Under the pieces are notes generated by a model. The model saw only the letters and a program-made list of their open reading frames with translations, was not told the DNA's origin and did no database searches. 64,000 bases of DNA, from contig CAJTOR010000018.1 in the NCBI GenBank assembly GCA_910577675.1, positions 11,400 through 75,399 on the forward strand, written 5' to 3'. This DNA comes from an uncultured Lachnospiraceae bacterium. GTDB taxonomy: Bacteria; Bacillota; Clostridia; Lachnospirales; Lachnospiraceae. Of this stretch, positions 25,308 through 34,191 are shown in pieces. Both the position numbers and the translations under genes were made by a program. The first letter of the stretch is position 1. Each line of letters starts with the position of its first letter.

Positions 25308-26732
25308 ATGGCAGAGAAGAAAGCCGCGGCAGCAAAAAAAGCACCGGCGAAAAAGAAAGAGGAAAAGAAAATCCGCAACGCATGGCTGAAATATACGGAG
25401 GAGCAGAAAAAGGAAGCCTTTACGGTGAGCGAGGGCTACAAGAAATTTATTTCGGACTGCAAGACCGAGAGGGAGTGTGTGGATGAGGTTGTGCGCCAGG
25501 CGCAGGCAGCGGGCTACAAGGATTTGTTTTCAGTGAAGAAGGTAAAGCCTAGCGATAAGCTTTACGCGGTAAATATGGGAAAGACCGTGGTTCTCTTTGT
25601 TGCGGGCACAAAGCCTCTTGAGGATGGCATGAAGATTTTAGGTGCCCACATTGACTCGCCGCGCATTGATATCAAGCAGATTCCGCTTTACGAGGAAACG
25701 GAGATGGCTTTCCTCGACACACATTATTACGGCGGTATCAAGAAATACCAGTGGGTGACATTACCGCTTGCCATCCACGGCGTATTTGTGAAGAAGGATG
25801 GCACGGTAGTGCCAGTTTCCATCGGCGAGAAAGAGGACGACCCGGTGGTTGGAATCAGCGACCTGCTCGTGCATCTTTCCGCGGATCAGATGCAGAAGAC
25901 CGCGAGCAAGGTAATTGAGGGCGAGGACTTAAATGTCAATGTGGGAAGTATCCCGTTTGCAGACGAGGAGAAGGAAGCGGTAAAGAAAAATATATTAAAG
26001 CTTCTTAAAGAGCAGTACGACGTGGAGGAGGACGATTTTATTTCCGCGGAGCTTGAGGTGGTTCCGGCGGGTCGGGCGAGGGATTACGGTCTTGACCGCA
26101 GCATGGTTTACGGCTACGGGCAGGATGACCGCGTATGTGCCTACACTTCGATGCTCGCACTGTTTGGTGTGGAGAGCACGGACCGCACGGCGGTGTGCAT
26201 CCTTGTGGATAAGGAGGAGGTCGGCAGTATCGGCGCGACCGGTATGCACTCAAAATTCTTTGAGAATGTGGTGGCGGAGCTGATGGATCGCATGGGCGAC
26301 TATTCGGAACTTAAAGTGAGGCGGGCGCTGTCTAATTCAGTAATGCTTTCCTCCGATGTTTCGGCGGCGTTTGACCCGAATTATCCGGGAGTCAACGAGA
26401 AGAAGAACACGGCATATTTTGCGCACGGTCTTGTATTTAACAAGTACACCGGTTCAAGGGGCAAGAGCGGCTGCAACGATGCGAACGCGGAGTTTATGGC
26501 TGCGATCCGCGCCGCACTTGAAAAGAATGATGTGGTATTCCAGACCTCGGAGCTTGGGAAGGTGGACCAGGGCGGCGGCGGAACAATCGCCTACATTATG
26601 GCGCAGTACAATATGCAGGTGATTGACAGCGGTGTGCCGGTGTTGAATATGCATGCCCCTTGGGAGATTACAAGCAAGGCAGATGTTTATGAGGCGATGC
26701 GGGGCTATGGTGCATTCCTGAAAGAGATGTAG
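25308..26732 (+). CDS. M18 family metallo-aminopeptidase
   Basis: This 474-residue cytosolic zinc peptidase of the aspartyl/lysine aminopeptidase (M18, ApeA-like) family removes N-terminal residues from peptides. Zinc-binding and catalytic segments include GAHIDSPR (His114), GYGQDDRVC, DKEEVGS (Glu-Glu pair), SSDVSAAFDPNY and the C-terminal NMHAPWE with the last zinc His. The N-terminus starts with an Ala/Lys-rich tract (about residues 2-22) resembling a charged linker, which is atypical for the family. I chose ATG 25308 (MAEKK) over ATG 25302 for better spacing from AGAGAGG. It may be co-transcribed with the dUTPase gene, which starts 18 bases later. Confidence 0.93.
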   Translation: MAEKKAAAAKKAPAKKKEEKKIRNAWLKYTEEQKKEAFTVSEGYKKFISDCKTERECVDEVVRQAQAAGYKDLFSVKKVKPSDKLYAVNMGKTVVLFVAGTKPLEDGMKILGAHIDSPRIDIKQIPLYEETEMAFLDTHYYGGIKKYQWVTLPLAIHGVFVKKDGTVVPVSIGEKEDDPVVGISDLLVHLSADQMQKTASKVIEGEDLNVNVGSIPFADEEKEAVKKNILKLLKEQYDVEEDDFISAELEVVPAGRARDYGLDRSMVYGYGQDDRVCAYTSMLALFGVESTDRTAVCILVDKEEVGSIGATGMHSKFFENVVAELMDRMGDYSELKVRRALSNSVMLSSDVSAAFDPNYPGVNEKKNTAYFAHGLVFNKYTGSRGKSGCNDANAEFMAAIRAALEKNDVVFQTSELGKVDQGGGGTIAYIMAQYNMQVIDSGVPVLNMHAPWEITSKADVYEAMRGYGAFLKEM

Positions 26733-26750
26733 TGCCCCTGGGAGATAAAA

Positions 26751-27185
26751 ATGGAAACAATAAAGATACAGTATCTGGATGATACGGTGGAGCGGCTTCG
26801 CTATATCGATGGGAAATCCGACTGGATTGATTTAAGGTCGGCGGCGGAGGTTGTGATGGCAGCGGGGGAATTTACCATGATCCCGCTCGGTGTGGCGTTG
26901 CAGCTACCTGAGGGATACGAGGCACATATTGTGCCGCGCAGCAGCACATTCAAAAATTTTGGCATCATACAGACGAATCATACCGGGGTGGTGGATAATT
27001 CGTACTGTGGACCGGATGACTGGTGGTATATGCCGGCATATGCGCTGCGCGATACCGTGATCCACAAAAATGATCGTATCTGTCAGTTCCGCATAGTGAA
27101 AAACCAGCCTGCACTTGTTTTTGACGAGGTGGTGGCACTTGAGGGGAAGAACCGTGGCGGACTTGGCAGCACCGGTGTAAAATAA
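26751..27185 (+). CDS. dut: dUTP diphosphatase
   Basis: This 144-residue trimeric dUTPase hydrolyses dUTP to dUMP, keeping uracil out of DNA and supplying dTMP synthesis. The five motifs can be traced: DLRSA (I), PRSST (II), GVVDNSYCG (III), NDRICQFRI (IV) and RGGLGSTG at the C-terminus (V). The insertion PDDWWYMPAYALRD between motifs III and IV is longer than in the E. coli enzyme and is seen in Firmicutes forms. A strong terminator follows directly, so it ends the aminopeptidase transcript. Confidence 0.92.
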   Translation: METIKIQYLDDTVERLRYIDGKSDWIDLRSAAEVVMAAGEFTMIPLGVALQLPEGYEAHIVPRSSTFKNFGIIQTNHTGVVDNSYCGPDDWWYMPAYALRDTVIHKNDRICQFRIVKNQPALVFDEVVALEGKNRGGLGSTGVK

Positions 27186-27190
27186 GTAAA

Positions 27191-27235
27191 AAAGCGTGTT
27201 GGATGGATTTTAACACCGTCCGGCGCGCTTTTTTT
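27191..27235 (+). terminator. Rho-independent terminator after dut
   Basis: A 16-bp stem with several G-U pairs runs from AAAGCGTGTTGGATGG (27191-27206) to CCGTCCGGCGCGCTTT (27216-27231) and ends in T7. Confidence 0.88.
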
Positions 27236-27338
27236 GTGCGTGGGAAAGAGAGTTTTGGCGGTTTTGCCAGAGGTTATTTTATTTGGCATTTTCGGCGCTA
27301 TGTGGAGAATGCGGGGTAAAATTCGTTCAAAATTACCA

Positions 27339-27367
27339 TTGAATAAAAAGGTGAAATAGATTATACT
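27339..27367 (+). promoter_or_regulatory. promoter for the amidase-rdgB-phosphoesterase cluster
   Basis: TTGAAT (27339-27344) and TATACT (27362-27367) with a 17-base spacer, 23 bases before the start codon. Confidence 0.7.
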
Positions 27368-27390
27368 TATTAAAATGGAGGGAGAATACA

Positions 27391-28668
27391 TTGCGCAAGG
27401 ATAAGCGTTTGAGGAGAATGGCATGGATAGTCCTGGTACTGTCATGCTTTTGCATAATATTGGGATATATCAGGAAGGAACCGGAGAAAGCAGCAGTGCC
27501 AGCGACGACCCCAACCCCTTATGATATGCCGGAGGAAACACAAAGTGAGATGCCTCCTACGAAACTCGAACAGTTGATGCAGTCCATGATGCCGACCTCG
27601 GTTCCAATGCCCGCTGCCTGGGAGGAAATTGTGGGGGCGGGCAGGACTGCCCTGTCCCGGAGGCTTAAAGATATGGATGTGATTGTGTTGGAGAAGGGGG
27701 ATGGATACGGCGATGCGAGGATTGTGCTTAACGAACGCCCTGTAACAAGGCAGCTTGAAGTGACCATCAGCGGAATTTCGGGCAGTCCGCTATCAGATGG
27801 GCAGGTGAAGCGCATCGCGAAGAATACTTATTATCATGGAACCCCGCCGACCCCAACTCCGGCTCCGACCGGGCTGCTCTCGCCCACACCGTCGATTTTG
27901 CCGTCCGATCCTTATAATCCATGGCAGAACGATGTGGTGAGGGAGATTGCTACAACCGAGGTGGTGGAACGGGACGGGAGCCTGACACAGACGCTTTTGC
28001 TCACTCTTAATAAAACATATGTCTATCAGCTCTACGAGGATGAGTATAATTATTATATTGCGCTGGTCAGACCTAAGGATGTATATGAGAAGATCGTGGT
28101 GGTCGATGCGGGGCATGGGGGGATTGATGAGGGGACACTGATAGCGGGCAGGGAACATATGGAAAAGGATATTAATCTCGATATTGTTCTGCGCCTGAAG
28201 GGATTGCTTGATAACCAGGATGGGATCAAGGTATATTATACGAGGACGGAGGACATTAAGCCGTCATTACAACAGAGGGTTGATCTTGCAAATGATGTCG
28301 AGGCGGATTTCTTTTTGAGCGTCCACTGCAATTCGAATGAAACGCGCTCCTTAAATGGGATGGAAGTATTGTTTGACTCGCGGCAGGATGTGTGGGAGGG
28401 AATGAATTCCCGCAGGTTTGCAGAGATTATATTGGAGAAGATGGACGGCTATGCGGGTTTTAAGAACCGGGGACTTGTTCCGAGGGAGCATAATCTGTCC
28501 ATTATAAAATATGCGCAGGTTCCGGTGGCGCTTGTAGAGGTTGGCTATCTGTCAAATGAGGGTGACAGAAAGCTTCTGATACAGGATCAGACGCGGCAGA
28601 AGGTAGCAGAGGGACTTTTTGAGGCGATCCTTTGCGGCTATGGGGAACTAGGAGGGGATGGGACATAA
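27391..28668 (+). CDS. N-acetylmuramoyl-L-alanine amidase (Amidase_3), membrane-anchored
   Basis: This 425-residue cell-wall hydrolase cuts the bond between N-acetylmuramic acid and the peptide stem. It has an N-terminal membrane anchor (about 10-27), Pro/Thr linkers with repeated PTP (38-75 and 150-172), an AMIN-like beta domain between them, and a C-terminal zinc amidase domain: DAGHGG (239-244, His242), EKDINLDI (Glu), SVHCNS (His) and VEVGYLSN (catalytic Glu). The start is TTG at 27391, preceded by GGAGGG with seven-base spacing; no nearby ATG fits. rdgB follows closely. Confidence 0.92.
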   Translation: MRKDKRLRRMAWIVLVLSCFCIILGYIRKEPEKAAVPATTPTPYDMPEETQSEMPPTKLEQLMQSMMPTSVPMPAAWEEIVGAGRTALSRRLKDMDVIVLEKGDGYGDARIVLNERPVTRQLEVTISGISGSPLSDGQVKRIAKNTYYHGTPPTPTPAPTGLLSPTPSILPSDPYNPWQNDVVREIATTEVVERDGSLTQTLLLTLNKTYVYQLYEDEYNYYIALVRPKDVYEKIVVVDAGHGGIDEGTLIAGREHMEKDINLDIVLRLKGLLDNQDGIKVYYTRTEDIKPSLQQRVDLANDVEADFFLSVHCNSNETRSLNGMEVLFDSRQDVWEGMNSRRFAEIILEKMDGYAGFKNRGLVPREHNLSIIKYAQVPVALVEVGYLSNEGDRKLLIQDQTRQKVAEGLFEAILCGYGELGGDGT

Positions 28669-28694
28669 TTATAATTCAAGAAGGAGTGGATCCG

Positions 28695-29306
28695 ATGGAT
28701 AAAATTATATTTGCGACCGCGAACGAAGGAAAAATGAGGGAGATCCGCGAGATTTTTAAGGATGCTCCCTATAGTGTGGTTTCTATGAAGGAGGCGGGGA
28801 TTACTGCCGATATAGTGGAGGATGGGACGACCTTTGAGGAAAATGCACTGATTAAGGCGCGCGCGGTTGCGGGAGTATCAGGGGCTGTTGCGATGGCAGA
28901 TGATTCGGGACTTGAGGTGGATTTTCTTGATAAGGCTCCGGGAGTTTATTCCGCCAGGTTTTTGGGTGAGGATACCTCCTATGAAATTAAGAATCAGTAT
29001 ATTCTTGATAAATTGAAGGATGTGCCTGATGAAGGGCGCACCGCGCGTTTCGTCTGTGCGATCGCGGTGGCTTTTCCCGATGGAAGGACGGCGGTGCGCA
29101 CCGCGGCGATTGAGGGCAGGATTGCGTATGAGCCGGCGGGGGAAAATGGTTTTGGCTATGACCCGATTTTTTATGTGACAGAATATGGGAGGACAACGGC
29201 GGAACTTACGATGGAGCAGAAGAATCGGATCAGCCACCGGGCGAAGGCGCTTGCGGCGATAAAGGATTGGCTGTTCTCTTTAGAAGGGAAGGGGGACTGC
29301 CGATAG
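28695..29306 (+). CDS. rdgB: RdgB/HAM1 family non-canonical purine NTP pyrophosphatase
   Basis: This 203-residue housecleaning enzyme hydrolyses dITP, ITP and XTP to the monophosphates. It begins MDKIIFATANEGKMREI, matching the family start with the TxNxxK motif, and carries the catalytic ADDSGLEVDFL, GVYSARF and ENGFGYDPIF blocks near the middle and C-terminus. ATG 28695 is favoured by AAGGAG nine bases upstream; the longer open frame beginning at 28632 overlaps the amidase and has no homology. Its end is followed within 14 bases by the phosphoesterase start, a common rdgB-yfcE/ysnB arrangement. Confidence 0.95.
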   Translation: MDKIIFATANEGKMREIREIFKDAPYSVVSMKEAGITADIVEDGTTFEENALIKARAVAGVSGAVAMADDSGLEVDFLDKAPGVYSARFLGEDTSYEIKNQYILDKLKDVPDEGRTARFVCAIAVAFPDGRTAVRTAAIEGRIAYEPAGENGFGYDPIFYVTEYGRTTAELTMEQKNRISHRAKALAAIKDWLFSLEGKGDCR

Positions 29307-29320
29307 GGCAGGGAAATGGC

Positions 29321-29833
29321 TTGGAAACAGTGAAATCAATTCTTGTGATAAGCGATTCGCACGGGCAGTATCTGTATCTTGAAAAGTTGCAAAAACAACT
29401 GCCAAAACCTGATTATATCATCCATCTCGGGGATGTGGCGAGGGATCAGGATTATATAGGGGCGCTGTTTGGCTGTGCGGTGGATATGGTTGCCGGCAAT
29501 AATGATTTTTTCACCGAGTTGCCGGGCGAATTTACTATACGTGAGGGAAAACATGTAATCTGGCTGACTCACGGGCACGGTTACAGCGTTAACAGTGGCA
29601 CGGACCGCCTGATTCGCCGTGCGAAAGCGCTCGGGGCGGATACCGTGATGTTCGGGCACACTCATCGGCCCTGTGTGGATTTTAAGGACGGGGTTTGGTT
29701 GATTAATCCAGGCAGCATATCGCTGCCAAGACAGGAGAGCCGCAGACCGACCTATATTATGATGAGGGTCGGAAGGGACGGGGAGATTGATTACAGAGTT
29801 AATGAGATCGGTGAGAAAACAAAATGGACTTAG
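29321..29833 (+). CDS. YfcE/MJ0936-type metallophosphoesterase
   Basis: This 170-residue cytosolic two-metal phosphodiesterase is related to YsnB/YfcE. Metal-binding motifs are DSHG (near residue 11), HLGD, GNND, THGHG and GHTH. The product of catalysis in the cell is unknown for this family. The start is TTG 29321 or GTG 29330: neither is an ATG, and TTG lies six bases after AGGGA, so I chose it. It shares an operon with rdgB, as in Bacillus (rdgB-ysnB). No terminator is seen before the next gene. Confidence 0.88.
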   Translation: METVKSILVISDSHGQYLYLEKLQKQLPKPDYIIHLGDVARDQDYIGALFGCAVDMVAGNNDFFTELPGEFTIREGKHVIWLTHGHGYSVNSGTDRLIRRAKALGADTVMFGHTHRPCVDFKDGVWLINPGSISLPRQESRRPTYIMMRVGRDGEIDYRVNEIGEKTKWT

Positions 29834-29883
29834 CACAGTCCGCTTTGTTGTTTTGTGCCGGTGGTGGCGCGGTTTGATGGGGA

Positions 29884-32709
29884 ATGGATATGCAGGAAAA
29901 AGGAAATGTAAGGGTGAGGGAGGACGACTATAAGCGTTATCAGGTAATTGCGGGGCTGGTGACGGATATCTTGTTTGAGTATGATTTTGCTACGGGACAG
30001 ATGTTAAATTGTATCTGTTCAAATGGGGAGTTTGGCGAATCGCGGTGGATGAAAAATCCGCGGGCGCGCCTCAGGGAAGAAATTTATCCGGGGGATCGGG
30101 GACTGTTTGAACAGTTTATGGAAGATATTTGCAGCGGTAAGGAGCGGGTTTATGCAGAATTGCGTATGCGCCGTGTTACCGGAAAGTTTTATTGGACTGT
30201 TTTTGAGGGGAGAACCCTGCAGGGGAAGGGGGAACAGCCGGATCGTGTGGTGGGCAGGATCAAGCTGTTGTCGGAAGATGAAACAAGGGATGACCGTGAG
30301 TATAATATGGAGCGGAGGGATTCGCTGACTAAGGTATTAAACCGCGCGAGCTGCGAGGAAATCCTGAAGACCTATTTCAGATCCAAACCGGAGGAGAATG
30401 CGGCGCTTATGCTGGTTGATATCGACGAATTTTTCCGGGTGAACCAGAAGATGGGACATGTCTTTGGCGACGAGGTATTGATCGAGGTTGCAAACGCCAT
30501 CCTGCGCTCGCTGAATGAGTCGGATGAGTTGGGGCGGGCTGGCGGGGATACCTTCCTAGTGTGCATGAAGGGGGTAAAAGACCGCGCTGAGGTGGAGGAA
30601 CGCCTTTTACAGATGCGCAGGGCACTCTGTGGTATTTACATGGGTGAGCAGATTGATTATGAGCTTTCTGCGAGCGTTGGTGTCGCGATGTACCCGGAGG
30701 ATGGAAGAACCTATACAAAATTGTTTGAATGTGCCATGGAGGCGATAACCTGGGGAAAGCTAAATGCGAAGGGGGAAGATTATTTCTGGGATGCTTCCAG
30801 AAGGGAAGAGTACCGCGGATTGCGCCAGATGTCGGCTACAGTGGGCGGATATGACACTTATGATGATTCCCGTGTGGATGCCTATGACCCGTTTGGATAT
30901 GAATTGATGGATCTGGCATTTCGGCTGATTGAGAACCAGCTTGATGCGGACAGCGCAATCAATCTGCTTTTGCACCGCGTGGCGGATGAGTATGATCTTT
31001 CCGGCATCGGCATCCGTGAGATATGCGAACAGCCTTATACCATGTGCCAGACCTATGAGTACCTGCGCAAGGATTATACGGTGTCCGGGCTCGGTGAGGT
31101 GAGGCAGGTGGATAAAAACCGCTGGGAGTGTTTTCGCGGCAGCTATGTGGACGGGTATGCCCTTTTTAGGGGAACGGCGCTTAAAGAGGGTATGTCACAG
31201 GAGTGGTTTAACGAGATGGGGTCGGTTTACACGCTGTTGCAGATCCCAATGTACCGCAGGAAAAAATTCATCGGATGTATCGATTTTTGTGATGCCTGCG
31301 AGAACCGGGAATGGAATTGCAGGGAGATACATACTTTAAAAATGTTCGGGCGCATTCTTACTGATTTCCTTTTTGGAATGCGGGATTTGGAGGAAACGAC
31401 CGAGCAGGTGGAGCAGCTTTTGGAGCGTGACCCCATCACGGGGCTTTACCAGTACACTGTCTTTTTAAGAAAACTACAGCAGCTGATTGATGAGGGCGTG
31501 GATGGCCAGCTCTGTATTGTTTCGTCGGACATCCGACATTTTAAGTACATCAATGAGAATTATGGGATCAGTGTCGGGGACGAGCTGCTGCGTTCCTTTG
31601 CGGAGGAACTGAGTGCCGCGAAAGGTACTCTGTTGCTTGCCACAAGGGTTTATTCTGACAATGTGGTCGCGGTAACGCGTGTGCCGAGTGAAATGGATCA
31701 CAAGAAGATTGGAAAAGTAATTATTGCTTTTAATGAGGCTTTTTCTGCAAAGGCGAGGAAGAGATTCCTGAATGGCAAATTAAATATTAATTCCGGTTAT
31801 TATTTGATTCGGGGCGGCGAGAAGGCTGAAACGGCGGTGTCCAATGCAAACATGGCAAGAAAAAGGGCGAAGGAGCCAGGTTTTGCAGGTACGGCGGTTA
31901 TGTTTGAGGAAAGTATGATCGAGAAGATCCGCAGGGAAGGGCAGCTGATTGACGAGCTCCCGAACGCGATCAGAAACCGTGAGTTGCAGATATATCTCCA
32001 GCCTAAGGTAAGTTGCAACGATGGTAAGATCATCGGTGCGGAAGCGCTTGTGCGCTGGCAGAAACCGGATGGCAGCTTTCATTATCCGGATGAGTTCATC
32101 CCGGTCTTTGAGCGCAACGGCAATATTATCGAGTTGGATTACCATGTTTACCGCGAGGGGTTTTCCTGGTTGAAAAGGCGGATTGATGCGGGTCTTGAAG
32201 CTGTGCCAATCTCCATGAATGTTTCCAGGTTCCATCTGCGCGATAACAAGATTCTTACATATATTAAAGAGCTGATAGATGAGTATCAGGTTCCTGTACA
32301 ATACCTTGAGTTTGAGCTGACGGAGAATCTGTATATTGAAAATACGGATCATGTAATCCCAATGATTATAGAGCTGCGCCAAATGGGCATCAAGGTGTCG
32401 ATGGATGATTTCGGTTCAGGCTTTTCATCGCTAAATGTCCTTAACGACCTGCCGATCGACGTGATTAAGCTCGACAAGGTTTTTATGAAGAAGGCGGGAT
32501 TGAGGGAAGGGGATAAGACTATTATCTCCTGTGTTGTGGAGATGGCAAAAAAGCTTCATATCACGGTGCTTTGCGAGGGGGTTGAGAACGCGGATCAGGA
32601 TCAGTTTTTGAGGGGGATCGGCTGTGATATTATCCAGGGCTATTATTATGGAAAGCCGATGCCGGTTTCCGAGTTTGAGGAATTGCTCGACGGGGGCGGT
32701 AACATTTAG
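29884..32709 (+). CDS. GGDEF-GAF-GGDEF-EAL protein, predicted c-di-GMP phosphodiesterase
   Basis: This 941-residue cytosolic protein has, in order: a short sensor-like N-terminus, a first GGDEF domain (about 150-300) whose motif is GGDTF (220-224), a GAF-like region (about 345-490), a second degenerate GGDEF domain (about 510-665) with YSDNV near 590 in place of GGDEF, and an EAL domain (about 690-935). EAL residues are complete: EAL (Glu720), MNVSR, ELTEN, DDFGSGFSS (841), LDK, CEGVE and QGYYYGKPMP. It should therefore degrade c-di-GMP to pGpG, with both GGDEF domains likely regulatory. No transmembrane segment is seen. Starts ATG 29884 (GATGGGGA upstream). Confidence 0.9.
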   Translation: MDMQEKGNVRVREDDYKRYQVIAGLVTDILFEYDFATGQMLNCICSNGEFGESRWMKNPRARLREEIYPGDRGLFEQFMEDICSGKERVYAELRMRRVTGKFYWTVFEGRTLQGKGEQPDRVVGRIKLLSEDETRDDREYNMERRDSLTKVLNRASCEEILKTYFRSKPEENAALMLVDIDEFFRVNQKMGHVFGDEVLIEVANAILRSLNESDELGRAGGDTFLVCMKGVKDRAEVEERLLQMRRALCGIYMGEQIDYELSASVGVAMYPEDGRTYTKLFECAMEAITWGKLNAKGEDYFWDASRREEYRGLRQMSATVGGYDTYDDSRVDAYDPFGYELMDLAFRLIENQLDADSAINLLLHRVADEYDLSGIGIREICEQPYTMCQTYEYLRKDYTVSGLGEVRQVDKNRWECFRGSYVDGYALFRGTALKEGMSQEWFNEMGSVYTLLQIPMYRRKKFIGCIDFCDACENREWNCREIHTLKMFGRILTDFLFGMRDLEETTEQVEQLLERDPITGLYQYTVFLRKLQQLIDEGVDGQLCIVSSDIRHFKYINENYGISVGDELLRSFAEELSAAKGTLLLATRVYSDNVVAVTRVPSEMDHKKIGKVIIAFNEAFSAKARKRFLNGKLNINSGYYLIRGGEKAETAVSNANMARKRAKEPGFAGTAVMFEESMIEKIRREGQLIDELPNAIRNRELQIYLQPKVSCNDGKIIGAEALVRWQKPDGSFHYPDEFIPVFERNGNIIELDYHVYREGFSWLKRRIDAGLEAVPISMNVSRFHLRDNKILTYIKELIDEYQVPVQYLEFELTENLYIENTDHVIPMIIELRQMGIKVSMDDFGSGFSSLNVLNDLPIDVIKLDKVFMKKAGLREGDKTIISCVVEMAKKLHITVLCEGVENADQDQFLRGIGCDIIQGYYYGKPMPVSEFEELLDGGGNI

Positions 32710-32757
32710 GACAGGGTTTGATTGCCAGCTTTGCTAAGAAAATAGATTGATAAAAAT

Positions 32758-32786
32758 TTGACAAACGACAGAAAAAATGGTATGCT
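32758..32786 (+). promoter_or_regulatory. promoter for the butyryl-CoA operon
   Basis: Consensus TTGACA (32758-32763) and TATGCT (32781-32786) with a 17-base spacer that ends TGG, 41 bases before thl. Confidence 0.8.
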
Positions 32787-32826
32787 ATTACCATGGTTTT
32801 ATGTAAATTAAAAGGAGGACAAGAAA

Positions 32827-34011
32827 ATGTCAAAAAAGGTTGTTTTAGCAGGCGCATGCCGTACCGCGATCGGCACGATGGGCGGTTCTCTCTCCACGAC
32901 ACCGGCGGCAGAACTCGGTGCGATCGTGATTAAGGAGGCGCTCAACCGTGCGGGGGTTAAGCCGGAGCAGGTGGATCAAGTGTACATGGGCTGCGTTATC
33001 CAGGCAGGGCTCGGTCAGAATGTGGCTCGCCAGGCATCCATCAAGGCGGGGCTTCCGATCGAGGTTCCGGCTGTGACGATGAATGTCGTTTGCGGTTCAG
33101 GTCTTAACTGCGTCAATCAGGCGGCACAGATGATTATGGCAGGGGATGCCGACATCGTAGTGGCAGGCGGTATGGAGAACATGTCGATGGCTCCTTACGC
33201 GGTGCCGCAGGCCCGCTTTGGCTACCGCATGAACAACGGCACCTTAGTGGACACGATGATTAAGGATGCGCTCTGGGATGCATTCAATGATTACCATATG
33301 ATCACGACCGCGGACAATATCTGCCGCGAGTGGGGTCTTACCCGCGAGGAGCTTGACGAGTTCGCCTTAAAGAGCCAGAAGAAGGCGGAAGCGGCGCAGG
33401 CTTCCGGCGCATTCGAGAATGAGATCGTGCCGGTTATGGTAAAGAAAAAGAAGGAAATGGTTGAGTTTAAGGTGGACGAGGGACCGCGTCCTGGTTCCAC
33501 GATCGAGGGTCTTGCGAAGCTGCGCCCGATCAATCCGGACGGCTTTGTAACCGCAGGAAACGCTTCCGGCATCAATGACGGCGCGGCTGCGATTGTTGTG
33601 ATGAGCGAGGAGAAGGCGAAGGAGCTCGGCGTTAAGCCGATGGCAACTTTTGTTGCCGGCGCGCTTGCGGGCGTTCGTCCGGAAGTTATGGGGATTGGTC
33701 CGGTTGCCTCCACGAAGAAGGTTCTCGAAAAGACCGGAATGAAGATTACGGATTTCGACATTATCGAGGCAAACGAGGCATTTGCGGCGCAGTCCGTTGC
33801 GGTTGGCAAGGATCTTGGCATCGATGTGGATAAGCAGCTTAACCCGAACGGCGGCGCGATTGCGCTCGGCCATCCGGTTGGTGCTTCCGGCTGCCGCATT
33901 CTTGTCACACTGCTTCACGAGATGCAGGCGAAGGGTGCAAAGACCGGTCTTGCAACGCTTTGCATCGGCGGCGGCATGGGCTGCTCGACAATCGTAAAGA
34001 TTGAGGATTGA
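32827..34011 (+). CDS. thl: acetyl-CoA acetyltransferase (thiolase)
   Basis: This 394-residue thiolase condenses two acetyl-CoA into acetoacetyl-CoA, the first committed step of butyrate synthesis. The nucleophilic Cys89 lies in NVVCGSGLNCVNQA; the catalytic His and second Cys are in GHPVGASGCRI and LCIGGGMGCS. It begins with SKKVVLAGACRTAIG, typical of biosynthetic thiolases. AAAGGAGG precedes ATG 32827. It heads the thl-crt-hbd-bcd-etfB-etfA operon, the arrangement of Lachnospiraceae butyrate producers. Codon use is highly biased, fitting strong expression. Confidence 0.97.
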   Translation: MSKKVVLAGACRTAIGTMGGSLSTTPAAELGAIVIKEALNRAGVKPEQVDQVYMGCVIQAGLGQNVARQASIKAGLPIEVPAVTMNVVCGSGLNCVNQAAQMIMAGDADIVVAGGMENMSMAPYAVPQARFGYRMNNGTLVDTMIKDALWDAFNDYHMITTADNICREWGLTREELDEFALKSQKKAEAAQASGAFENEIVPVMVKKKKEMVEFKVDEGPRPGSTIEGLAKLRPINPDGFVTAGNASGINDGAAAIVVMSEEKAKELGVKPMATFVAGALAGVRPEVMGIGPVASTKKVLEKTGMKITDFDIIEANEAFAAQSVAVGKDLGIDVDKQLNPNGGAIALGHPVGASGCRILVTLLHEMQAKGAKTGLATLCIGGGMGCSTIVKIED

Positions 34012-34021
34012 ATGAATGTAG

Positions 34022-34108
34022 GAGGGGTTGGGAAGTGACCCCTCTTGCATAGTAGGGTGCGATGGCTGCTCCGCGTAAGATTTTACGGCTTTTTAGCCTG
34101 GCGCGGAG
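34022..34108 (+). promoter_or_regulatory. structured spacer between thl and crt
   Basis: Two folded parts are visible in the 180-base gap. GAGGGGT (34022-34028) pairs with ACCCCTC (34038-34044). Then CTCCGCG (34069-34075) pairs with CGCGGAG (34102-34108) and encloses two small hairpins, CGTAA/TTACG and GGCT/AGCC. There is no strong T tract, so it may set mRNA stability or attenuation rather than end transcription. Confidence 0.5.
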
Positions 34109-34191
34109 TGTTGTCATGTGACTGTCCTGAGGGGATGAGTAAGTAGAAAATATGCATATGCTGTATGGGCAGGTGCAGAAAGAGGTTTGTG

